64,000 bases of DNA from an uncultured Ruminococcus sp. (GTDB lineage: Bacteria; Bacillota; Clostridia; Oscillospirales; Ruminococcaceae), in contig CAJTYV010000004.1 of assembly GCA_910584195.1 (NCBI GenBank), forward strand, positions 138,257 to 202,256, read 5' to 3'. The number at the start of each line of letters is the position of its first letter. The first letter of the stretch is position 1. The position numbers and the translations under genes are program-made. The notes beneath the pieces are model-generated. The model saw only the letters and a program-made list of their open reading frames with translations. It was not told the origin of the DNA and did not search any database. Shown in pieces: positions 1 to 7,500 of the stretch.

Positions 1-188
1 CGCTTATGGAAAACAGGGGACGTGTTGTCAGCCGTGATACTCTTATGAACAAGCTGTGGCAGATAGATTGCTATGTTGAGGAAAATACTCTTACTGTCAA
101 CGTTACACGCCTGCGTAAAAAACTCGAAGCCGCAGGGCTTACGGACTTTATTAAAACAAAAGTGGGAGCAGGTTATATAATAGAATGA
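1..188 (+). CDS. Response regulator, C-terminal DNA-binding part (truncated by window edge)
   Basis: This is the last ~62 residues of an OmpR/PhoB-type response regulator whose receiver domain lies outside the window. The visible part is a winged-helix domain: an RVVSRDTL stretch followed by NTLTVNVTRLRKKL, the usual recognition-helix region, then a wing ending in KVGAGYII. The reading frame is open to the left edge, so the ATG at position 6 is an internal Met. The stop overlaps the start of the next gene (ATGA), so it is translationally coupled to the sensor kinase. By context it is the BceR-like partner of that kinase and probably controls the transporter genes downstream. Confidence 0.88.
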   Translation, partial: LMENRGRVVSRDTLMNKLWQIDCYVEENTLTVNVTRLRKKLEAAGLTDFIKTKVGAGYIIE

Positions 189-1171
189 AATTGTTTTTTA
201 AATATATTTATCAATGCAGAAAAACATTTGTGTTCTTTCTTGTTTTCACTCTTGTCTCATACGGAGTATTTGAATTATATGATACTAACAGCGAAGCCGT
301 GATTTATGCATTTTTAATATGCGCTGTTATCGGAGTTTCATCTGCATGTATGGGATTTTTGCGCTTTCGCAAACGATGCGCCATGTTGAACGATATTTAT
401 GAAAATCTGCCGTTTATGACGGAGCAGCTGCCTCCTCCTGATGATATAACTCAGGAAATATTTTGTGAGATGATAGTGAAGCTCCACGATATAAATCAGA
501 ACAATTTAACGAGAATAAACGGTATAAGACAAGATAATACCGATTATTTCACTGTCTGGGTCCATCAGATTAAAACTCCTATAGCATCTATGCAGATGAT
601 ATTGCAGAATGAAGAAAACGACATGTGCCGTGAACTTAATGCAGAGCTTTTCAGAATAGAGCAGTATGCTGAAATGGCGCTTCAATATATCCGTTTGGAC
701 AGCAGTACAAACGATCTGCTGATAAGACAGTACAATATAGACAGCATAATCAGACAGGCAGTCAGAAGATATGCGCCGCTGTTTATAAGAAGAAAGATAC
801 GTCTGGAGTACGAGCCTGTTTCCGCCAAAATCCTGACAGATGAAAAATGGCTTCTTTTTGTTGTGGAGCAGCTTCTTTCAAATGCCGTTAAGTATACCTA
901 TTCCGGAAGCGTTTCAATATCGTTTTCAGATAATATACTTAAGGTTTTGGACACGGGAATAGGTATTTCTTCAGAGGATCTTCCGAGAATCTTTGAAAAA
1001 GGATATACGGGTATGAGCGGACGTAAAGAGAAAAAATCCACCGGACTTGGATTGTATCTTTGCAAAACAGTATGCGGAAAGCTTGGACATAAAATTTACG
1101 CTGAATCTACGGTAGGAAAAGGAACTGTAATTTATGTTGACCTTTCCATAACAGAGCTTGATTTTGAGTAA
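185..1171 (+). CDS. BceS-like intramembrane-sensing histidine kinase
   Basis: The 328-residue protein has two membrane helices near the N-terminus (about 13-32 and 37-58) with almost no extracytoplasmic loop, which is the hallmark of intramembrane-sensing kinases. The phosphoacceptor lies in WVHQIKTP (His127), a signature seen in BceS/GraS-type kinases. The ATPase domain shows an N box (LLSNAVKY), DTGIGI and GLGLYL. Family knowledge: such kinases sense antimicrobial peptides through a BceAB-type transporter rather than directly. Here the regulator lies immediately upstream and a BceAB-like transporter 360 bp downstream. It ends before a 363-bp non-coding stretch, so the transporter genes probably have a separate promoter. 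Confidence 0.92.
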   Translation: MKLFFKYIYQCRKTFVFFLVFTLVSYGVFELYDTNSEAVIYAFLICAVIGVSSACMGFLRFRKRCAMLNDIYENLPFMTEQLPPPDDITQEIFCEMIVKLHDINQNNLTRINGIRQDNTDYFTVWVHQIKTPIASMQMILQNEENDMCRELNAELFRIEQYAEMALQYIRLDSSTNDLLIRQYNIDSIIRQAVRRYAPLFIRRKIRLEYEPVSAKILTDEKWLLFVVEQLLSNAVKYTYSGSVSISFSDNILKVLDTGIGISSEDLPRIFEKGYTGMSGRKEKKSTGLGLYLCKTVCGKLGHKIYAESTVGKGTVIYVDLSITELDFE

Positions 1172-1220
1172 TGTTACAAAAGTGTCACATAAAATATTCA
1201 AAATGTCACCCGATTCGATG

Positions 1221-1247
1221 TTGAACTCAAAAGCGCTGTGATATAAT
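1221..1247 (+). promoter_or_regulatory. Probable promoter of the transporter leader
   Basis: TTGAAC (1221-1226) and TATAAT (1242-1247) are separated by 15 bp. The -10 is perfect, but the spacing is short, which is common for promoters that need an activator. Transcription would start near 1254, exactly at the first base-paired segment of the structured leader. The partner response regulator is the natural candidate activator, but I did not find a clear direct repeat upstream. Confidence 0.5.
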
Positions 1248-1253
1248 AATTAC

Positions 1254-1510
1254 AGAAGTTCAGGAAAGAGCGGAGAACCTTCCTCCACAGGTTCTTGCAA
1301 AGACAATATGTAAATGACGACATAACAGCTTGTTTCCTGATGCTTCTCAAAGAGCTTATTCAGCATTCCGAGCGTAAAGGCTAAGACCCATTTGAAATGA
1401 TTTGCAGTTTCTCTCCTTGTACTCCGGAATTATGCCTGATAATGATTTTATTTTTGTTTATAAATCAGTATAAAAAGTGCGCAGAGAATGCTGGATGCCG
1501 GCTCTGAAAT
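1254..1510 (+). ncRNA. Candidate structured RNA leader upstream of the BceAB-like genes
   Basis: The 363-bp gap between kinase and ATPase genes is non-coding but rich in complementary segments. Domain 1 is closed by GAAG/TCAGGAAA (1255-1267) pairing with TTTCCTGA/CTTC (1333-1346). It encloses two hairpins: AGAACCT (1274-1280) with AGGTTCT (1289-1295), and TATGT (1307-1311) with ACATA (1320-1324). Domain 2 is closed by AGAGC plus CAGCATTC (1351-1368) pairing with GAATGCTG plus GCTCT (1486-1505). The Shine-Dalgarno sequence of the ATPase gene follows at about 1519-1525, outside both domains. I do not recognise a known riboswitch class. It could be a regulatory leader or an independent small RNA. 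The pairing was read by eye and not tested for covariation. Confidence 0.45.
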
Positions 1511-1534
1511 TTACAGAAAAAGGAGTCAGAAAAA

Positions 1535-2299
1535 ATGCCATTATTAAATGTGACGAATCTTGAAAAAATTTATACGACACGTTTCGGTGGAAATCAAGTA
1601 AGGGCTTTGACAAATGTAAACTTTTCCGTTGAAGCGGGAGAATACGTAGCTATCATGGGAGAATCCGGCTCGGGAAAAACGACACTGCTGAATATTCTTG
1701 CAGCGTTGGATAAGCCGACCGGCGGAGAAGTTCTTCTTGACGGAGAACCTTTGTCTAAAATCAAGGATAAAGAGCTTTCGGCGTTCAGGCGTGAAAAGCT
1801 GGGCTTTGTATTTCAGGATTTTAATCTTCTTGATAATTTCAGTCTGAGAGATAATATTTTTTTGCCATTGGTACTGTCAGGCAGAAAATATGATGAAATG
1901 CAGAAGCGTGTGCTGCCTGTTGCCAACCGGCTTGGTATAATGGAACTGTTAAATAAATACCCTTACGAGGTATCGGGTGGACAAAAGCAGCGAACTGCGG
2001 TAGCGAGAGCGATAATCACAAATCCTAAGCTTATACTTGCGGACGAACCGACAGGAGCTCTTGATTCAAAATCAACAAAAAATCTGCTTGATATTTTTTC
2101 GGATATTAACCGTTCGGGACAGACTATTCTTACGGTAACTCATTCTTCAAGAGCGGCAAGCCGTGCGGGACGTGTTATGTTCATTAAGGATGGAGAAGTA
2201 TTTCATCAGATATATAGGGGAAACAATTCGGATGAAGAAATGTTTAAAAAGATTTCCGATACCCTCACATTGCTTGCATCAGGCGGTGATTTGACATGA
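1535..2299 (+). CDS. BceA-like ABC transporter ATP-binding protein
   Basis: A 254-residue ABC ATPase of the MacB/BceA (LolD-like) branch. It shows Walker A GESGSGKT (42-49), a Q-loop around FVFQDFNLL (91-99), signature VSGGQKQR (146-153), Walker B LILADEPTGALD (166-177) and an H-loop in TVTHSS. Length is typical for the family. It would energise the FtsX-type permease encoded just downstream, for removal of or resistance to cell-wall-active peptides such as bacitracin or lantibiotics; the actual substrate cannot be read from sequence. A good Shine-Dalgarno (AAAGGAG) precedes the ATG. The stop codon overlaps the start of a small ORF (ATGA). Confidence 0.93.
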   Translation: MPLLNVTNLEKIYTTRFGGNQVRALTNVNFSVEAGEYVAIMGESGSGKTTLLNILAALDKPTGGEVLLDGEPLSKIKDKELSAFRREKLGFVFQDFNLLDNFSLRDNIFLPLVLSGRKYDEMQKRVLPVANRLGIMELLNKYPYEVSGGQKQRTAVARAIITNPKLILADEPTGALDSKSTKNLLDIFSDINRSGQTILTVTHSSRAASRAGRVMFIKDGEVFHQIYRGNNSDEEMFKKISDTLTLLASGGDLT

Positions 2300-2445
2300 T
2301 AGGAATATTCTGCACAAAGCGTGCGGATGACAATGTCCGCAAAAATAAAAAAAGTATACGTCTCTATATGCTTCTTTGCTTATTTACCGTAGGTTTATAT
2401 TGCGTTATGAGAGCGATCGTTAGGAATAAGAGAGGTGATTTATAA
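2296..2445 (+). CDS. Small single-span membrane protein between the ATPase and permease genes (49 aa)
   Basis: This 49-codon reading frame exactly fills the gap between the ATPase and permease genes. Its ATG overlaps the ATPase stop (ATGA) and its TAA overlaps the permease ATG (TAATG), so both junctions look translationally coupled. The product has a basic N-terminal part (RKNKKSIR) followed by one hydrophobic helix (LYMLLCLFTVGLYCVM, about residues 24-39) and a basic tail. A GGTG-type ribosome-binding site for the permease lies inside its last codons. The function is unknown; it could be a small transporter subunit or a translation-coupling leader peptide. No homologue is recognised by eye. 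Confidence 0.55.
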   Translation: MIGIFCTKRADDNVRKNKKSIRLYMLLCLFTVGLYCVMRAIVRNKRGDL

Positions 2446-4445
2446 TGAGCGGATCATTTTATCCTAAGCTTGCGGCGACAAATATCCGCAAAAATGCAAG
2501 AAATTACGTTCCGTATATATTGACCTGCATATTTACCGTAGCGATGTATTACATTATGAAGTCTCTTTCGCTGAATAATGGGATAGAGAATGTTTTCGGA
2601 GGAGGTACTGTAGCTTATACATTGAAATTCGGCAGCGGTGTAATAGCGATTTTTTCTGTTATTTTCCTGTTTTACACAAACAGCTTTCTTACGAAAAAGC
2701 GTAAAAAGGAATTCGGACTCTTTAACATACTTGGTATGGAAAAAAAGCATATAGCCAAGATCATGGCATATGAGAGCATGTATACTGCACTGCTCGGTAT
2801 CGGGGGCGGAATTGGTTTCGGAATACTTCTTGATAAGCTTATGTTTGTGGCAGTAATCCGTATTGTAAAATCTGAAATACCTTTAGGTTTTTATGTGTCT
2901 GATAAAGCTGTAGTAAGTACGCTTATGCTTTTTGGAGTATTGTTTTTACTGATATTCCTTAATTCCTTGAGGCTTATTCACCTTGCTAAGCCTATCGAGC
3001 TTCTGCAAGGCGGCAGTGTGGGCGAGAAAGAACCGAAAGCTAAGTGGTTATTCGCTTTATTTGGAATCGCCTGTCTCATAACCGGTTATTATATTGCGGT
3101 AACGGTTAAGAATCCTATATCTGCATTATCACTTTTTTTCTTATCGGTCATACTTGTTATTGTCGGAACTTACTGTCTTTTCACAGCCGGCAGCATAGCT
3201 TTTTTAAAGATACTCAAAAAGAATAAAAGATATTACTACAAAACAAACCATTTTATAAGCGTATCGGGTATGATGTACCGTATGAAGCAAAATGCCGTTG
3301 GACTCGCTAATATTTGTATTTTGTCAACAATGGTTCTTGTTATGATTTCTTCGACTTCTTCGCTTATGATAGGAGTTGAGGATATTATTAACGATCGATA
3401 TCCGTATCAGCTTGAATTCAGCGCATATACAAGCGATACTGATATTATCGAAGATATTGTCAATATGGTCAATGAAACATCAGACGAGGAAGATATTGCT
3501 ATAACTAAACGAACGGTATACACAAGCCTGCAATTTTCAGCTGTATATAAAGGAGGAAATGAATTCGAGTTTCCTGAAAAACAGGATTTGAGTCTGCTCG
3601 ACTATGTACACAATATTTGTTTTATAACTGCTGAGGATTATTCGAATTATATAGGCAAGAATGTGACCTTGAACGATGGAGAAGTAATATTTTACTCAAA
3701 CAGCAAACCGTTTAAAGAAGATTCAGTTAAGATTTTCGGTAAAGAATATATAATAAAGGAGCGTACGGACAATTATATCAGTGATGAATTTATGGATTCG
3801 GAACTTATTCCGACTTTCGGTATAGTTGTAAATGATATAGATGCAATAAATGAAATCAGAGCAGAACAGGACAAAATTTACGGTGAAAATTCAAGCGTAA
3901 TTCTTTCACATTGTAAGGTCAATACGGACGGCAGTGCGGAAGAACAGAAAAGTCTTTATGATAAAGTATGGGATAAGTTAACAGAATATACCAAAGTTAA
4001 TGATATAAGTTATACTACGACTTGCCGTGAAAATCAACGTGAAAATATATACGGATTGTACGGCGGATTATTTTTCCTTGGAATTTTCATGGGATTGCTG
4101 TTTACTATAGCAACCGTACTTATTATATACTATAAGCAAATATCGGAAGGATGCGATGATAAGAACCGATTTGAGATAATGCAGAAGGTCGGAATGAGCG
4201 AGCAGGAAGTAAAGAGTTCGATACGTTCACAAGTTCTTATGGTTTTCTTTATGCCACTTATAATGGCGGGAATCCATTTGTCTTTTGCATTTCCAATTGT
4301 AAAAAAGATTCTTATTATGCTTCAGCTTAGTAATGTAAATCTGTTTATTGCCTGCAATATTGGTGTATTCCTTATATTTGCCTTAATATATATTGCGGTA
4401 TATTTAATGACGTCAAGAGTTTATTATAAAATTATTAAGAGGTAA
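2445..4445 (+). CDS. BceB-like FtsX-family ABC transporter permease
   Basis: At 666 residues this has the BceB plan: an N-terminal helix (about 20-38), a cluster of helices in the first ~300 residues, a large extracytoplasmic domain (about 305-530) between helices, and three C-terminal helices (about 540-660). The opening motif, KLAATNIRKNARNYVPY, is characteristic of BceB-type permeases. The large external domain is what distinguishes this family and mediates peptide and kinase interaction in studied members. It pairs with the upstream ATPase and, by family knowledge, with the intramembrane-sensing kinase. It is the last gene of the unit; a terminator follows within 10 bp. Confidence 0.92.
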   Translation: MSGSFYPKLAATNIRKNARNYVPYILTCIFTVAMYYIMKSLSLNNGIENVFGGGTVAYTLKFGSGVIAIFSVIFLFYTNSFLTKKRKKEFGLFNILGMEKKHIAKIMAYESMYTALLGIGGGIGFGILLDKLMFVAVIRIVKSEIPLGFYVSDKAVVSTLMLFGVLFLLIFLNSLRLIHLAKPIELLQGGSVGEKEPKAKWLFALFGIACLITGYYIAVTVKNPISALSLFFLSVILVIVGTYCLFTAGSIAFLKILKKNKRYYYKTNHFISVSGMMYRMKQNAVGLANICILSTMVLVMISSTSSLMIGVEDIINDRYPYQLEFSAYTSDTDIIEDIVNMVNETSDEEDIAITKRTVYTSLQFSAVYKGGNEFEFPEKQDLSLLDYVHNICFITAEDYSNYIGKNVTLNDGEVIFYSNSKPFKEDSVKIFGKEYIIKERTDNYISDEFMDSELIPTFGIVVNDIDAINEIRAEQDKIYGENSSVILSHCKVNTDGSAEEQKSLYDKVWDKLTEYTKVNDISYTTTCRENQRENIYGLYGGLFFLGIFMGLLFTIATVLIIYYKQISEGCDDKNRFEIMQKVGMSEQEVKSSIRSQVLMVFFMPLIMAGIHLSFAFPIVKKILIMLQLSNVNLFIACNIGVFLIFALIYIAVYLMTSRVYYKIIKR

Positions 4446-4452
4446 AAATTAT

Positions 4453-4491
4453 GCAGCATGGGAAGTTATTGTTTCCCGTGCTGCTTTTTTT
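4453..4491. terminator. Convergent (bidirectional) terminator
   Basis: GCAGCATGGGAA pairs with TTCCCGTGCTGC around a short loop and is followed by a T7 run on the plus strand. It lies between the permease gene and the convergent sigK-like gene and can serve both. Confidence 0.85.
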
Positions 4492-5177
4492 CAGAAGGCA
4501 GATGCAGAGTCATACATTTCTTTAAGCTTTCCAATTGCCTTTTTTTCTATGCGCGAAACGTAAGAACGTGAAATACCAAGTCTTTCGGCGGTTTCATTCT
4601 GAGTGTGAGGAGAACCGGAATAAAGTCCGTAGCGATAAATGATAATTTCAAGTTCTCTTTTATCAAGGCATTTTTCAAGAAATCCGTACAATTGTTTTGA
4701 GCGTATATTAAGTTCTACCAGTTCATGAATATCTACGCCGTCATCAATAAGATCTATAAGAGTCATGGAATTTCCGTCTTTATCGGTTTCAACGGGTTCA
4801 CCGAGGTATATATCACCTGCTGATTTTTTTGCAGCTCGAAAATTCATCAAAACTTCGTTTTCAATGCATCTACTCGCATAGGTTGCAAATTTAGCGCCTT
4901 TTTTATAGTCAAAGGTAGATACGGCCTTTATAAGTCCGATAGTGCCGATTGAAATAAGCTCATCTTGTTCAGCAGCTGACTGAGTATATTTTTTTACAAT
5001 ATGAGCCACAAGCCTGAGGTTATGTTCAATTAATTTGTTTCGTGCATTTTTATCGCCGTTTGACATTTTTTCAAAGTATTCCAGTTCCTTTGCTTTGGAA
5101 AGCGGTTTTGGGAAGATGTTGTTATTTTCAACATGCAGAGCAAAAAAGAGCAAATTTTTTAAAAATTCAAGTATCAT
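4491..5177 (-). CDS. sigK: RNA polymerase sigma factor, pro-sigma-K-like (sporulation)
   Basis: A ~228-residue sigma-70 factor. Region 2 is clear (ARNKLIEHNLRLVAHIVKKY, DELISIGTIGLIKAVSTFD, KFATYASRCIENEVLM), and region 4 ends with a helix-turn-helix (QNETAERLGISRSYVSRIEKKAIGKL). The N-terminal hydrophobic stretch MILEFLKNLLFFALHVENNN followed by PKPLSKAKE matches the layout of the pro-sequence and first residues of mature sigma-K, the late mother-cell factor. A longer frame starts at 5189, but GGTGGTG just upstream of the ATG at 5177 makes a better ribosome-binding site. The gene is continuous, with no interrupting skin-type element. SigE is the main alternative because the two are paralogues; the SYVSRIEKKA end and the short pro-region favour sigK. 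Confidence 0.85.
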   Translation of the reverse strand: MILEFLKNLLFFALHVENNNIFPKPLSKAKELEYFEKMSNGDKNARNKLIEHNLRLVAHIVKKYTQSAAEQDELISIGTIGLIKAVSTFDYKKGAKFATYASRCIENEVLMNFRAAKKSAGDIYLGEPVETDKDGNSMTLIDLIDDGVDIHELVELNIRSKQLYGFLEKCLDKRELEIIIYRYGLYSGSPHTQNETAERLGISRSYVSRIEKKAIGKLKEMYDSASAF

Positions 5178-5241
5178 AGGCAGCACCACCGATTAAAAAT
5201 ATATAGATACGTTATGAGAAATTCTCCTTTTCGTATCTTTC

Positions 5242-5404
5242 AGAACTTGTGTTCATAGGATAGATATGTGGATTTTTGAGGTGAAATTTTATTCTTGCCA
5301 AGCGAAAGACCGCAGGATTACTGACGTGTTTCAAGGGATTTCAACGCAGCAAGCATAAAATTTTACCCAAAAGATGTGCAGATTATCCTATGAAAACAAG
5401 TTCT
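5242..5404. repeat. 163-bp inverted-repeat element (MITE-like, family 3)
   Basis: The ends AGAACTTGTGTTCATAGGAT (5242) and ATCCTATGAAAACAAGTTCT (to 5404) are near-perfect inverted repeats of about 21 bp. Complementarity continues inward, with an AAATTTTA tract in both arms, to a core at 5313-5337. On the minus strand that core reads CCTTGAAACACGTCAGTAATCCTG, close to the core of the 172-bp elements at 8429 and 46211. No coding sequence is present. It lies about 65 bp upstream of the sigK-like start. The remaining DNA up to 5579 holds no gene or clear signal that I can see. Confidence 0.6.
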
Positions 5405-5579
5405 CATATATTGTATGCAGGAGGGCTTGAACTAAATGTCGAATTATGAAAGAAAAATTAGAGTATGTTCATTTTATGTGAATACAATCTATAAAAGTTT
5501 TATTTTATGAAATGTCGGTGGAATATTCAAATTTCACAGCTTAAAGTAAAGTGGAAAATTATGTTATTAAAATATTTCA

Positions 5580-5622
5580 AAAACTCCCGTCAAAGCCGTT
5601 AAATAAGACTTTGACGGGAGTT
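5580..5622. terminator. Terminator hairpin, probably for the minus-strand kinase operon
   Basis: A 15-bp perfect stem, AAACTCCCGTCAAAG (5580-5594) with its complement (5608-5622), has a 13-nt loop. On the minus strand it is followed by a T-rich tract, placing it about 110 bp after the stop of the kinase gene that ends at 5733. Confidence 0.75.
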
Positions 5623-5732
5623 TGCCAAAAGCGTTCGGAAAGATTTTACCGGTAATTTTTTGCGTCGTGAACATTAGTTTTTCTGAGTTTATATTAATTG
5701 TAAGAATCGGAGTGAACGCTATGAGCGCAAGT

Positions 5733-6620
5733 TCAAAAAGTTAATTTGATTTTGAGCATATTTTTGTCAAGCTTTGCAGAGATATTTCCGCCCATTGACT
5801 CTGTAAGAGTTTTGGCAATGGAAAGACCAATACCTGTTGTTTTGTCAGCAGTTTCGACTGTATAAAATCTATCGAACAATCTGCCAACGGTAATTTCGTC
5901 AAGCTGTTCCGCTTTGTTTTCAAAAAGAATACAGCAATTTTGCATAAGCGTTATATTTAGATCTCCATTGCTGTAGCGAACGGCGTTTGAAATGATATTG
6001 GAAAAAATTCTTGACAGCGCTGTTTTATTAAGTTTTCTTCGAACTGTTTCTTCGCATATGTTTATTTTCGGGACTATGTCACGATTTGTAAGAACGGCAT
6101 AAAATGCTGAAATACTTTCTTCCAAAACGTCGTTTACATTGATTTCCTCCATATCGAGCTTTGTTTCATCCGAAACAGCGGCAGAATATTTAAGAAGCTC
6201 TTGCGTAAGCTGTTTCATGGCTTTGGTGCGGCCTGAGATTATATTTAAATATCTTCTCGTTTGTTCGGGCATATTTTCTTTTTCCAACATGTCAAGATAG
6301 CCTTGGATCGCTGTCAGAGGAGTACGCAGATCATGAGAGATATTTGTAACAGCCGCTTTTAGCTCCGTATCGCCCTGTTTGAAGCGAATATGCTCTTCAC
6401 GAAGTATTTTTAGCTGAACATTCAGATCCGAAGCAAGATATTTCATATCTTTATCTGCGCTTGAAATATCTATAAGCATATTTGTGTCTGCGGAAAGTAT
6501 TTCGGCAAGTTTACCGCGTATCTCCCTGGTGGATTTTTTCAGAAGATATATTTTTACGGACAGCAATATTACAGCGGCAGTCAGTCCTGCCGAAATAAAG
6601 AGCCACAAACACAAATGCAT
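5733..6620 (-). CDS. Sensor histidine kinase of a two-component/ABC module
   Basis: A 295-residue kinase with a single N-terminal membrane helix (about 3-26), a short linker, and a HisKA domain with the H box NISHDLRTPLTAIQGYL (His96). The ATPase domain shows FSNIISNAVRYS (N box), a degraded D box and TTGIGLSIAKTLTESMGG (G2 box). It lacks a sizeable extracytoplasmic sensor domain. It is the last gene of the minus-strand run regulator-ATPase-permease-kinase, 10 bp after the permease. Family knowledge: kinases placed this way, beside a BcrA/LanF-type exporter, usually control that exporter in response to envelope stress or peptide antibiotics. The ligand is not deducible. Confidence 0.9.
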   Translation of the reverse strand: MHLCLWLFISAGLTAAVILLSVKIYLLKKSTREIRGKLAEILSADTNMLIDISSADKDMKYLASDLNVQLKILREEHIRFKQGDTELKAAVTNISHDLRTPLTAIQGYLDMLEKENMPEQTRRYLNIISGRTKAMKQLTQELLKYSAAVSDETKLDMEEINVNDVLEESISAFYAVLTNRDIVPKINICEETVRRKLNKTALSRIFSNIISNAVRYSNGDLNITLMQNCCILFENKAEQLDEITVGRLFDRFYTVETADKTTGIGLSIAKTLTESMGGNISAKLDKNMLKIKLTF

Positions 6621-6630
6621 TTTATTTCAC

Positions 6631-7500
6631 CTATTTCAAATCTTTTTTACGGAATATTACCATTCCCGCGCCGTTGGATAAAATAACGATTATTATAGAA
6701 TATATTGCCATAATACCTATGTTTTTATCATTATTACATGCAATTTGATAGAACTGATTGAAAGGAAGCGCTTTATTTGCAAACACGTATATTTTACGCT
6801 TTGTACCGGAAATATATCTCGGGTTCTTTATCGTTATAGGTTCAATGGACATTTCACCCGTCTCCGCATTTGTTGAGGTTGCCTGATAATCATTATAGTA
6901 TTCCGGTTCTTCAAGTTTTGACGATATATGCAGTGCAGCCATAAACATTATTACAGTCAGAATGAGAGCAGTAACAGAACCCGCAGACTTACTTTGTATA
7001 AGCATTGAAAAAAAAACCAGTATTGCTGTAAAGCTTATTATGGTGGCGCATTGACTGAGAGTATATACGAATGTCTCGATCATGGTCAGAGATGCTTTTC
7101 CCAAAATCAATTGCCCAAGCCCTAATGTAACGAGAATAAATGTCAATAACATAATAATATCAGCTGCAGCGCAGGTAATAAAGTTTGAAATGTATATTTC
7201 CCAACGTTTATGCCCTACCATAAGTTTATTTCTGACAGTTCCGTCCGAATATTCAGTACCTACGAAAATTCCCACAAATGCGGCAACAGCAAAAACAACA
7301 TATAATGCTCCGCTGAAAGCAAAACCGTCAGCTGATTTAAATTCCGCACCCAAGTTTTCATAATGGCTCAGATTCTTCTGAATATCAATATATCGCATAA
7401 TATCAAGGAAAACTCCTAATCCGCCGGAAAACAGCATGCAGATCCTGAAAAGAGTACTTTTAAAAAGTCGTGCAAAGTTTGCCTTTATAAGTCTGCTCAT
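6631..7500 (-). CDS. ABC-2 type transporter permease
   Basis: A 289-residue membrane protein with six predicted helices: near residues 17-35, a cluster at 60-80, 105-130, 140-165, 175-195 and 262-283. The loop GTEYSDGTVRNKLMVGHKR is typical of ABC-2/BcrB-like permeases, where it contacts the ATPase. A soluble stretch of about 60 residues lies between the fifth and last helices. The start overlaps the ATPase stop (ATGA), so the two are translationally coupled. With the ATPase it would form an exporter for a peptide or lipid-like compound; the substrate is unknown. Confidence 0.88.
   Translation of the reverse strand: MSRLIKANFARLFKSTLFRICMLFSGGLGVFLDIMRYIDIQKNLSHYENLGAEFKSADGFAFSGALYVVFAVAAFVGIFVGTEYSDGTVRNKLMVGHKRWEIYISNFITCAAADIIMLLTFILVTLGLGQLILGKASLTMIETFVYTLSQCATIISFTAILVFFSMLIQSKSAGSVTALILTVIMFMAALHISSKLEEPEYYNDYQATSTNAETGEMSIEPITIKNPRYISGTKRKIYVFANKALPFNQFYQIACNNDKNIGIMAIYSIIIVILSNGAGMVIFRKKDLK

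Noticed and set aside
1254..1510. Leader interpreted as 6S RNA or a known riboswitch
   Set aside because: The ends of the transcript do not pair with each other as in 6S RNA, and none of the familiar riboswitch core sequences is present.
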